A stretch of DNA of 5,392 nucleotides from contig JAVXWL010000132.1 in the NCBI GenBank assembly GCA_032230565.1, positions 1 through 5,392 of the forward strand. The letters are read 5' to 3'. Position 1 is the first letter of the stretch; each line of letters starts with the position of its first letter. The notes under the pieces are model-generated. The model did no database searches and had not been told where the DNA came from. It was given only the letters and a program-made list of their open reading frames with translations. This document shows, one piece after another, positions 1-5,392 of the stretch. A program made the position numbers and the translations under genes. The DNA is from GCA-003244245 sp032230565 (GTDB lineage: Bacteria; Actinomycetota; Actinomycetes; Mycobacteriales; Pseudonocardiaceae).

Positions 1-101
1 CCCCGGACGAGGACCTTGTTGACAAGCTGAGTGACGATCGGCGCTCCGTAGACCGGGTCGGAGTGCAGTGGTCGCTTCGGGGCGGGACCCTTGCGAGGCA
101 T
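1..101 (-). CDS. rpsG: 30S ribosomal protein S7, N-terminal fragment (cut by window edge)
   Basis: S7 is a primary 16S rRNA-binding protein that nucleates assembly of the 30S head; in E. coli it is also the translational repressor of the str operon. Only the first 33 codons and two bases are visible. The product starts MPRKGPAPKRPL, followed by DPVYG and VTQLVNKVL, which is the typical actinobacterial S7 N-terminus. The ATG (101-99) shares its A with the TGA stop of rpsL (TGATG). A GA-rich Shine-Dalgarno-like stretch (AAGGAGAAGG) lies in the last codons of rpsL, just upstream of the start. This suggests co-transcription and translational coupling with rpsL. The rest of the gene, and probably fusA and tuf, lies to the left of the window. 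Identification is from sequence memory of the family; the fragment is short but distinctive. Confidence 0.96.
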   Translation of the reverse strand, partial: MPRKGPAPKRPLHSDPVYGAPIVTQLVNKVLVR

Positions 102-475
102 CAGCCCTTCTCCTTCTTCGCGCCGTAGCGACTACGGGCCTGCTTGCGGCCCTTTACACCTTGAGTATCCAGCGACCCGCGAATGATTTTGTAGCGGACA
201 CCGGGAAGATCCTTCACCCGACCACCGCGGACCAGGACGATGGAGTGTTCCTGGAGGTTGTGACCCTCACCCGGAATGTAAGCCGTCACCTCGACCTGGC
301 TGGTCAGGCGCACACGGGCGACCTTGCGCAGCGCCGAGTTCGGCTTCTTCGGGGTCGTCGTGTAGACGCGAGTGCATACCCCGCGCCGCTGCGGGCTTCC
401 CTTCAGCGCTGCAGTCTTGGTCTTCGCGAGCTTGTCCTCGCGGCCCTTGCGGACCAGCTGCTGGATGGTAGGCAT
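101..475 (-). CDS. rpsL: 30S ribosomal protein S12
   Basis: S12 sits at the 30S decoding centre and controls translational accuracy; it is the classic streptomycin-resistance protein. The product is 124 aa, the usual mycobacterial length. It begins MPTIQQLVRKGRE and carries the TTTPKKPNSALRK loop (about residues 39-51) and the LVRGGRVKDLPGVRYK loop (81-96). Lys43 (codon at 347-349) and Lys88 (212-214), the main sites of streptomycin-resistance mutations, are both the wild-type lysine. Asp89 is the position corresponding to the beta-methylthiolated aspartate of E. coli S12. The start at 475 is chosen because it matches the family N-terminus and has GAAAG, complementary to the 16S 3' end, 7 nt upstream. 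An in-frame ATG at 514 would add 13 acidic residues but has no Shine-Dalgarno. The gene is first in the visible operon and overlaps rpsG by one base. Confidence 0.98.
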   Translation of the reverse strand: MPTIQQLVRKGREDKLAKTKTAALKGSPQRRGVCTRVYTTTPKKPNSALRKVARVRLTSQVEVTAYIPGEGHNLQEHSIVLVRGGRVKDLPGVRYKIIRGSLDTQGVKGRKQARSRYGAKKEKG

Positions 476-775
476 GGACCAGCTTTCGTCGTCTTCCGGC
501 TTGCTCTCTGTCATGTGGTGCTGTGTTACTGGGTCATCTCGTTACTGGATCATCTGATGCTGCGGTACTGGCCGGTCACGACGCGCTCCGCGGCCGGTAA
601 CTCCGTATCCCGAGGTCGGGCGTGTCGCTGGGAGCCCAGCCGCTCAGTCGGGTACAAACCCGACGGGAGCTGGGCGGCACCGGCGCCAGATCCGGAGGCG
701 GAAGTCTTTCGACCCACACCACCAGCGGTGCGCCACCAACAGGCATACAGAGCGGCCCGACCGGAGTCGGGACCG
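476..775 (-). promoter_or_regulatory. Long structured 5' leader of rpsL
   Basis: This is the predicted untranslated leader between the rpsL promoter and the rpsL ATG; no convincing gene lies in it. It contains short perfect inverted repeats at 756-771 (6-bp stem, 4-nt loop), 647-664 (7-bp stem, 4-nt loop), 627-640 (6+6 palindromic arms) and 609-620 (5-bp stem). Arms at 566-573 and 592-599 form 7 pairs around one C-A mismatch. The hexamer GTCGGG or its complement CCCGAC occurs five times (615-620, 647-652, 659-664, 756-761, 766-771). No stem is followed by a U-tract. I recall that a putative attenuator upstream of S12 has been described in mycobacteria but cannot check whether this belongs to it. 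Leader extent depends on the inferred promoter. Confidence 0.45.
525..556 (-). repeat. Tandem 16-nt direct repeat in the rpsL leader
   Basis: Two adjacent 16-nt copies (525-540 and 541-556) differ at two positions. On the plus strand they read GTTACTGGGTCATCTC and GTTACTGGATCATCTG. On the transcribed minus strand each copy contains a minimal open frame, ATG-AYC-CAG-TAA (553-542 encodes Met-Ile-Gln-stop; 537-526 encodes Met-Thr-Gln-stop). The pair ends about 50 nt before the rpsL start codon. No good Shine-Dalgarno precedes either mini-ORF. Confidence 0.8.
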
Positions 776-781
776 ACAGCA

Positions 782-811
782 AGGATACCTGGGCGACTTA
801 CCAAGGGTCAA
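782..811 (-). promoter_or_regulatory. Probable sigma-A-type promoter of rpsL-rpsG
   Basis: Read on the minus strand, a TTGACC -35 element (811-806) is followed by an 18-nt spacer and a TATCCT -10 element (787-782). Transcription would start near 774-776, giving an rpsL leader of about 300 nt. A second TTGACC lies 11 nt upstream of the first (822-817), so the -35 region is a direct repeat. Because the gene to the right runs in the opposite direction, rpsL cannot simply be read through from rpoC and needs its own promoter; this is the best candidate seen. Prediction from consensus only. Confidence 0.6.
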
Positions 812-861
812 AACGGGGTCAAGAACCTTGGACCAGACCTACTGGCAACTATCTCAACGCC

Positions 862-867
862 TACCCT
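862..867 (+). promoter_or_regulatory. Weak candidate -10 element for the racemase gene
   Basis: TACCCT at 862-867 fits a relaxed TANNNT -10 box and would place a start site near 873-875, about 55 nt before the ATG. No recognisable -35 hexamer lies 16-19 nt upstream, so this is only the best visible candidate in the interval. It would sit back-to-back with the rpsL promoter about 50-80 nt away. Confidence 0.2.
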
Positions 868-915
868 GTTTTGTGCATTCCACGGCATCGACGCCGGTTG
901 ATGACCAGCGAAGCT

Positions 916-922
916 GAGGAGG
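916..922 (+). promoter_or_regulatory. Shine-Dalgarno sequence that fixes the racemase start
   Basis: GAGGAGG, a strong match to the anti-Shine-Dalgarno, is separated by 5 nt from the ATG at 928. It selects that start over the in-frame ATG at 901 (which lies upstream of the motif and has none of its own) and over the far upstream GTG at 622. Confidence 0.85.
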
Positions 923-927
923 CAGCC

Positions 928-2049
928 ATGCCGGGTCCACTGGTTGGGCTGCGCGTGATCGAGCTGGCCGGGATCGGCCCAGGTCCCCATGCAGCGATGC
1001 TGCTAGCGGATCTGGGAGCCGACGTGATACGGGTCGAGCGGCCCTCCACAGGCAAGCAGATCCTGCAGCTCGCCCCCACCGTAGACGATCAGATGCTCCG
1101 TGGCCGCCGCTCGGTAATGTTCGACCTGAAGAACCCTGCCGGGCGCGAAACCATGATGCGGCTGGTGGAGCGGGCCGACGTGCTGATCGAGGGTTTGCGT
1201 CCCGGGGTCACCGAGCGGTTGGGTGTCGGTCCGGCCGACTGCCACGCCCGCAACCCCCGGCTGGTCTATGGCCGGGTGACCGGGTGGGGCCAGGACGGCC
1301 CGCTGGCCGACCGCGCCGGCCACGACATCACCTACATCGCGCTGACCGGCGCGTTGCATGCCATCGGGACTGCCGGCGGCAAGCCGGTACCGCCGTTGAA
1401 CTTGGTCGGGGACTTCGGCGGTGGCTCGATGTTCCTGGTGCTCGGGGTGCTGGCCGCACTGTGGGAACGGGACCGCTCTGGTGCCGGCCAAGTCGTCGAC
1501 GCCGCGATGGTAGACGGGGTCAGCGCGCTCGCGCAGATGTTCTGGTCATTGCGCGCGTGCGGATTGTGGAGCGATCGGCGGGGCGCCAACCTGCTCGATT
1601 CGGGCACTCCGTTTTATGACACCTACGCCTGCGCCGACGGTCGATACGTCGCTGTCGGAGCGCTGGAACCACAGTTCTATGCGGCGCTGCTGGAGGGCCT
1701 AGGGCTGATCGGCGAGGATCTCCCCGCACAGCTCGACCCGGCCGGTTGGCCGGCGTTGCGCCAGCGGTTCACCGACGTGTTCGCCACCCGTACCCGTGAT
1801 GAGTGGGTGGCCGTGTTCGAGGGCACCGACGCCTGCGTGGCACCGGTGCTGTCGTTCGCCGAGGTGCCGGCCCACCCGCACATCGCGGCTCGCGGCACCG
1901 TCATCACCGTAGACGGGGTGCCTCAGGCCGCCCCCGCGCCACGGTTCTCTCGTACCCATCCCGAGCACCCGACACCACCGCCGAAACCCGGCGCCGACAC
2001 CGCCGCAGTCCTCGCCGACTGGGACGTCACACCTGCCAGCCCGCATTGA
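928..2049 (+). CDS. mcr: Alpha-methylacyl-CoA racemase (CaiB/BaiF, family III CoA-transferase fold)
   Basis: This family interconverts the (R) and (S) epimers of 2-methyl-branched acyl-CoAs, so that branched fatty-acid or sterol side chains can enter beta-oxidation; it acts in the cytosol. The 373-aa product begins MPGPLVGLRVIELAGIGPGP and continues with HAAMLLADLGADVIRVERP, the CoA-binding N-terminal signature. It also shows VLIEGLRPGV (85-94), the VTGWGQDGP segment (117-125), AGHDITYI (130-137), PPLNLVGDFGGGSMF (155-169) and GALEPQFY (244-251). His132, Asp162 and Glu247 line up with the M. tuberculosis Mcr catalytic residues His126, Asp156 and Glu241, each offset by six because of a slightly longer loop near residues 40-52. 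No signal peptide or membrane segment is seen. The gene is monocistronic here, divergent from rpsL and convergent with rpoC (63 nt between stops). A CoA-transferase is the alternative, but the intact racemase residues and close match to Mcr favour racemase. Natural substrate unknown. Confidence 0.93.
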   Translation: MPGPLVGLRVIELAGIGPGPHAAMLLADLGADVIRVERPSTGKQILQLAPTVDDQMLRGRRSVMFDLKNPAGRETMMRLVERADVLIEGLRPGVTERLGVGPADCHARNPRLVYGRVTGWGQDGPLADRAGHDITYIALTGALHAIGTAGGKPVPPLNLVGDFGGGSMFLVLGVLAALWERDRSGAGQVVDAAMVDGVSALAQMFWSLRACGLWSDRRGANLLDSGTPFYDTYACADGRYVAVGALEPQFYAALLEGLGLIGEDLPAQLDPAGWPALRQRFTDVFATRTRDEWVAVFEGTDACVAPVLSFAEVPAHPHIAARGTVITVDGVPQAAPAPRFSRTHPEHPTPPPKPGADTAAVLADWDVTPASPH

Positions 2050-2067
2050 GCGGGGCTCAGCGGGGCT
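2049..2067. repeat. 10-nt-period tandem repeat overlapping the racemase stop codon
   Basis: AGCGGGGCT occurs twice, at 2049-2057 and 2059-2067, one base apart. The first copy starts at the last base of the TGA stop and the second forms the inner part of the terminator left arm. Either copy can pair with CCCCGCT of the right arm, so a slipped hairpin register is possible. Confidence 0.7.
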
Positions 2068-2096
2068 ATCGATACCCTGATAACCCCGCTGAGCCC
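2053..2096. terminator. Bidirectional terminator hairpin between the racemase gene and rpoC
   Basis: Perfect 13-bp arms, GGGCTCAGCGGGG (2053-2065) and CCCCGCTGAGCCC (2084-2096), flank an 18-nt centre. After one C-A mismatch (2066/2083), TATC (2067-2070) pairs with GATA (2079-2082), leaving an 8-nt loop. The hairpin begins 4 nt after the racemase stop and ends 17 nt before the rpoC stop-codon edge, so it can serve both convergent transcripts. Neither side has a T-tract, as is common for actinobacterial hairpin terminators. Function is inferred from position and stem strength. Confidence 0.8.
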
Positions 2097-2112
2097 ACGG
2101 ACCGTGTATTGA

Positions 2113-5100
2113 TCAGCGGTAGTCGCGACCGAAGTCGTAGTCGTCCAAGGGGACGGCTGCGCCGGTTCCAGTACCGAACACGTCAGGCGTGTAGTAGCCG
2201 TCGTCGTAGGACGGGATCGCGTACGCCGCAGCCCGAGCCTCCTCGGTTGGCTGCACCTCGATGTTGCGGTACCGGTTGATCCCGGTGCCGGCCGGAATCA
2301 GCTTGCCGATGATCACATTCTCCTTCAAGCCCAGCAGCTTGTCGCTCTTGCCCTGGATCGCCGCATCGGTGAGGATCTTGGTCGTCTCTTGGAACGATGC
2401 CGCAGACAACCACGACTCAGTCGCCAGCGACGCCTTGGTGATCCCCATCAGGACCGGACGGCCGGAGGCGGGCTCGCTGCCCTCGGCGACCACCCGGCGG
2501 TTCTCCGACTCGAACTCGCCGCGCTCGGCCAGCCCACCGGGCAGGAACTCGGTGGCCCCCGAGTCGATGATCGTCACCCGGCGCAGCATCTGCCGGACGA
2601 TGACCTCGATGTGCTTGTCGTGGATGTCCACACCCTGCGACCGGTATACCTGCTGAACCTCGCGAACCAGGTGCAGCTGTACCTCTCGCGGTCCCATCAC
2701 CCGGAGCACCTCATGCGGGTCGACAACACCCTCGAGCAGCTTCTGCCCGACCGTGACATGGTCGTCGTCGGTCAGCGGCCGCTCGGTGCCGTCGACGGTG
2801 ATCACCGCGAGCCGCTGCCGCTTGGACAGCTTGTCGTAGACGATCTCCTCACTGCCGTCGTCCGGAATGATGGTGATCTTCCAGAACTTCTCGCCGTCCT
2901 CGACGCGCACCCGCCCGTCGGCATCCGCGATCGGTGCCATCCCCTTGGGCACCCGGGCCTCGAACAACTCCTGAACCCGAGGTAGACCCGTGGTGATGTC
3001 CTCACCCGCGATCCCGCCCTGGTGGAAGGTACGCATCGTCAGCTGCGTGCCGGGCTCACCAATGGACTGGGCGGCCACGATGCCAACCGCCTCGCCCACG
3101 TCGACGAGCTTGCCGGTGGCCATCGAGCGGCCGTAACACATCGCGCACACGCCGTTGGCGGACTCGCAGGTCAGCACCGAGCGCACCTTGACTCGCCGGA
3201 CACCGGCAGCGAACAGCGTGTCGATCGCCGGATCGCCGAGGTCCGCCCCACGAGGCATGATCACCGAGCCGGAATCATCCAGCACGTCCTCCGCTGCGCA
3301 GCGCGCGTACACGCTGGTTTGCACATAGCGATGCCGGGTCGCCCGACCATCCGGGCCCACCTCGGTGACCGGCATCTGGATGCCGCGCTCGGTGCCGCAG
3401 TCGTGCTCCCGCACGATGACGTCCTGCGAGACGTCCACCAGGCGCCGGGTCAGGTACCCGGAGTCGGCGGTCCGCAACGCGGTGTCTGCCAGTCCCTTGC
3501 GGGCGCCGTGCGTGGCGATGAAGTACTCCAGCACGGATAAACCCTCGCGGAAGTTGTGCTTGATCGGGCGCGGGATGTACTCGCCCTTGGGGTTGGAGAC
3601 CAGACCACGCATCCCGGCCAGCGACCGGACCTGCGTCATGTTCCCGGCCGCCCCGGACGACACGATCGTGAAGACCGGGTTGTCCTCCGGGAAGTTGGCC
3701 TCCATCGCCTTGGCCACCTCGTCGGTGGCCTGCGACCAGATCTTCACCAGCTCACCGTTGCGCTCGTCGTGCGAGAGCACGCCACGCTGGTAACGCTTCT
3801 CGACCTGGTCTGCCTTGGCCTCGTACTGGTCGAGGATCTGCTGCTTGGCCACGGGGACCACGACATCAGAGCTGGACAGGGTCACACCGGAGCGGGTGGC
3901 CCAGTGGAAGCCGGCGTCCTTGAGCTTGTCCAGCGTCTGGGCGACGGCGACCATCGGGTACCGCTCCGCGAGATCATTGACGATCGCCGCCTGGCGCTTC
4001 TTGGGCAGAATGTCGTTGATAAACGGGTAATCGTCGGGCAATAGATCGTTGAACAGCACCCGGCCCACGGTGGTCTCCGCGATCCACGGGGCTCCCGGTT
4101 CCCAGCCCTGGCTCTCCCGCAGGCGCTGCTGCTCAGCGACGGGCGGAACCACGTTGCGCAGCCGGACTCGGATCTTGGCCTGTAGCGCGATCGTGCCGCG
4201 GTCCAGCGCCATCAACGCCTCGGCAGGCGAGGAGAACGAGCGGCCCTCGCCGGTGTCTCCTTCGCGAAGCTTGGTGAGGTGGTACAGCCCGGTCACCATG
4301 TCCAGCCGAGGCATCGCCAGCGGACGACCTGAGGCCGGGGACAGGATGTTGTTGCTGGACAGCATCAAGATCCGCGCTTCGGCCTGGGCTTCGGCCGACA
4401 GCGGCAAGTGCACCGCCATCTGGTCACCATCGAAGTCCGCGTTGAACGCCTCGCAGACCAGTGGATGCAGCTGGATCGCCTTGCCCTCGACCAGTTGCGG
4501 CTCGAAGGCCTGGATCCCCAAACGGTGCAGGGTAGGCGCCCGGTTAAGCAGCACCGGGTGCTCGGTGATGACCTCTTCGAGCACGTCCCACACTTGCGGA
4601 CGCTGCCGCTCCACCATCCGCTTGGCCGACTTGATGTTCTGCGCGTGGTTGAGGTCGACCAGGCGCTTCATCACGAACGGCTTGAACAGCTCCAACGCCA
4701 TCTGCTTGGGCAGACCACACTGGTGCAGTTTGAGCTGTGGACCGACCACGATGACCGAGCGGCCGGAGTAGTCAACCCGCTTGCCGAGCAGGTTCTGCCG
4801 GAACCGGCCCTGCTTTCCCTTGAGCAAGTCAGACAGCGACTTCAGCGGGCGGTTTCCCGGGCCGGTCACCGGACGGCCCCGGCGACCGTTGTCGAACAGC
4901 GCGTCGACGGCCTCCTGCAGCATCCGCTTCTCGTTGTTGACGATGATCTCCGGCGCACCCAGGTCGATGAGCCGCTTGAGCCGATTGTTCCGGTTGATCA
5001 CCCGGCGGTAGAGATCGTTGAGGTCAGACGTCGCAAACCGGCCACCGTCGAGCTGCACCATGGGGCGCAGGTCCGGCGGGATCACCGGCACGCAGTCCAG

Positions 5101-5392
5101 CACCATTCCCATCGGGTTGTTGCGGGTGATCTGGAAAGCCGCGACTACCTTCAGGCGCTTGAGCGCGCGCAGCTTCTTCTGCCCCTTGCCGCTGCGAATG
5201 GTCTCACGCAGGTTCTCCGACTCAGCGTCGATGTCGAAGTTCTCCATCAGTTTCTGGATCGCTTCGGCACCCATGGCGCCGGTGAAGTAGTCGCCATAGC
5301 GGTCGTAGAGCTCCCGGTAGAGCAGCTCATCGATAATCAGCTGGCCGACGTCGAGCTTGGTGAACGTCTCCCAGATCTCATCGAGCCGGTCG
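2113..5392 (-). CDS. rpoC: DNA-directed RNA polymerase subunit beta', C-terminal 1092 codons (5' end outside window)
   Basis: RpoC forms half of the RNA polymerase catalytic core. The open frame runs from the window edge to TGA at 2113-2115, with LIIDELLYRELYDRYGDYF and TGAMGAEAIQKL at the start of the visible part. By recalled M. tuberculosis numbering about 215-220 N-terminal residues are missing (zipper, first zinc ribbon, clamp start). In order: a rudder/switch segment including LLGKRVDYSGRSVIVVGPQ; the NADFDGDQM active-site motif (N to last D at 4423-4443), whose three aspartates bind catalytic Mg; the bridge helix THGARKGLADTALRTADSG (within 3436-3522); the second zinc site Cys-x6-Cys-x2-Cys (3136-3168) with a fourth Cys at 3397-3399; and the trigger-loop MRTFH (3022-3036). 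No intein, frameshift or large insertion is seen. The loop after DMVTGLYHL is about ten residues shorter than I recall in M. tuberculosis. The tail ends PLDDYDFGRDYR. The methionine at 5274 is internal, not a start. Confidence 0.99.
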   Translation of the reverse strand, partial: DRLDEIWETFTKLDVGQLIIDELLYRELYDRYGDYFTGAMGAEAIQKLMENFDIDAESENLRETIRSGKGQKKLRALKRLKVVAAFQITRNNPMGMVLDCVPVIPPDLRPMVQLDGGRFATSDLNDLYRRVINRNNRLKRLIDLGAPEIIVNNEKRMLQEAVDALFDNGRRGRPVTGPGNRPLKSLSDLLKGKQGRFRQNLLGKRVDYSGRSVIVVGPQLKLHQCGLPKQMALELFKPFVMKRLVDLNHAQNIKSAKRMVERQRPQVWDVLEEVITEHPVLLNRAPTLHRLGIQAFEPQLVEGKAIQLHPLVCEAFNADFDGDQMAVHLPLSAEAQAEARILMLSSNNILSPASGRPLAMPRLDMVTGLYHLTKLREGDTGEGRSFSSPAEALMALDRGTIALQAKIRVRLRNVVPPVAEQQRLRESQGWEPGAPWIAETTVGRVLFNDLLPDDYPFINDILPKKRQAAIVNDLAERYPMVAVAQTLDKLKDAGFHWATRSGVTLSSSDVVVPVAKQQILDQYEAKADQVEKRYQRGVLSHDERNGELVKIWSQATDEVAKAMEANFPEDNPVFTIVSSGAAGNMTQVRSLAGMRGLVSNPKGEYIPRPIKHNFREGLSVLEYFIATHGARKGLADTALRTADSGYLTRRLVDVSQDVIVREHDCGTERGIQMPVTEVGPDGRATRHRYVQTSVYARCAAEDVLDDSGSVIMPRGADLGDPAIDTLFAAGVRRVKVRSVLTCESANGVCAMCYGRSMATGKLVDVGEAVGIVAAQSIGEPGTQLTMRTFHQGGIAGEDITTGLPRVQELFEARVPKGMAPIADADGRVRVEDGEKFWKITIIPDDGSEEIVYDKLSKRQRLAVITVDGTERPLTDDDHVTVGQKLLEGVVDPHEVLRVMGPREVQLHLVREVQQVYRSQGVDIHDKHIEVIVRQMLRRVTIIDSGATEFLPGGLAERGEFESENRRVVAEGSEPASGRPVLMGITKASLATESWLSAASFQETTKILTDAAIQGKSDKLLGLKENVIIGKLIPAGTGINRYRNIEVQPTEEARAAAYAIPSYDDGYYTPDVFGTGTGAAVPLDDYDFGRDYR

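Noticed and set aside
550..804. An 84-aa minus-strand frame in the rpsL leader as a possible small gene
   Set aside because: It would start at a TTG inside the predicted promoter spacer, has no Shine-Dalgarno and no recognisable composition; a second overlapping frame (576-782) is open equally by chance.
68..901. A 277-aa plus-strand open frame antisense to rpsL and its leader
   Set aside because: It overlaps the well-supported rpsL gene, has no Shine-Dalgarno and shows no recognisable family; it is a high-GC shadow frame.
622..927. Upstream GTG start that would make the racemase 475 aa, and an in-frame ATG at 901
   Set aside because: The extra sequence has no family similarity and covers the rpsL promoter and leader. 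The GAGGAGG motif at 916-922 and the conserved N-terminus both select the ATG at 928.
4049..4771. A 240-aa plus-strand frame antisense to rpoC, with others at 2389-2985, 3022-3540 and 3556-4044
   Set aside because: All lie opposite highly conserved RpoC coding sequence and reflect codon bias in high-GC DNA.
5272..5274. An rpoC start at the internal methionine (MGAEAIQKL)
   Set aside because: The same frame continues to the window edge with conserved RpoC sequence (ELYDRYGDYFTGA), so the true start lies outside the window.
2113..5392. Intein or large insertion in rpoC
   Set aside because: The NADFDGD, bridge-helix, zinc and trigger-loop motifs follow one another in one frame at normal spacing, with no splicing-domain motifs.
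1..5392. Mobile elements, CRISPR arrays, tRNA genes, toxin-antitoxin or defence genes
   Set aside because: No transposase, regularly spaced repeats, tRNA-like cloverleaf or defence-type protein is visible; nearly all of the window is explained by four genes and their control regions.

Overview
This window is a housekeeping stretch of an actinobacterial chromosome. It covers parts of the RNA polymerase (rpoBC) and ribosomal protein (str: rpsL-rpsG, normally followed by fusA and tuf) clusters, with one lipid-metabolism gene between them. The organism is a high-GC actinobacterium (low to mid 60s % GC by eye). From memory, RpoC, S12 and the racemase all resemble Mycobacterium homologues. However, the RpoC C-terminal tail (reading ...DVFGTGTGAAVPLDDYDFGRDYR-like), the GGIAGEDIT segment and a shortened loop differ from M. 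tuberculosis. They point to another member of the Mycobacteriales/Pseudonocardiales, possibly Pseudonocardiaceae. This placement is inference, since no search was run.

Layout from left to right: (1) 1-101, minus strand, the first 33 codons of rpsG (S7), cut by the window edge. (2) 101-475, minus strand, complete rpsL (S12, 124 aa), whose stop codon shares one base with the rpsG start. (3) 476-927, a non-coding divergent interval. It holds a probable sigma-A-type promoter for rpsL (782-811), a leader of about 300 nt with several potential hairpins and a tandem 16-nt repeat (525-556), and the strong Shine-Dalgarno sequence of the next gene. (4) 928-2049, plus strand, a complete alpha-methylacyl-CoA racemase (CaiB/BaiF family III, 373 aa). 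(5) 2053-2096, a long inverted repeat that probably acts as a bidirectional terminator. (6) 2113-5392, minus strand, the C-terminal 1092 codons of rpoC (RNA polymerase beta'), whose 5' end lies beyond the window.

rpoC and rpsL-rpsG run in the same direction, as in the conserved actinobacterial order. The racemase runs against them: convergent with rpoC and divergent from rpsL. The ribosomal operon therefore needs its own promoter, and a candidate is visible. The racemase is unrelated to transcription or translation; its family epimerises 2-methyl-branched acyl-CoAs for beta-oxidation.

I see no mobile element, CRISPR array, tRNA, toxin-antitoxin or defence system, and no sign of an undescribed multi-gene system. 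The least explained sequence is the rpsL leader, which shows hairpin and repeat structure compatible with attenuation or translational control.
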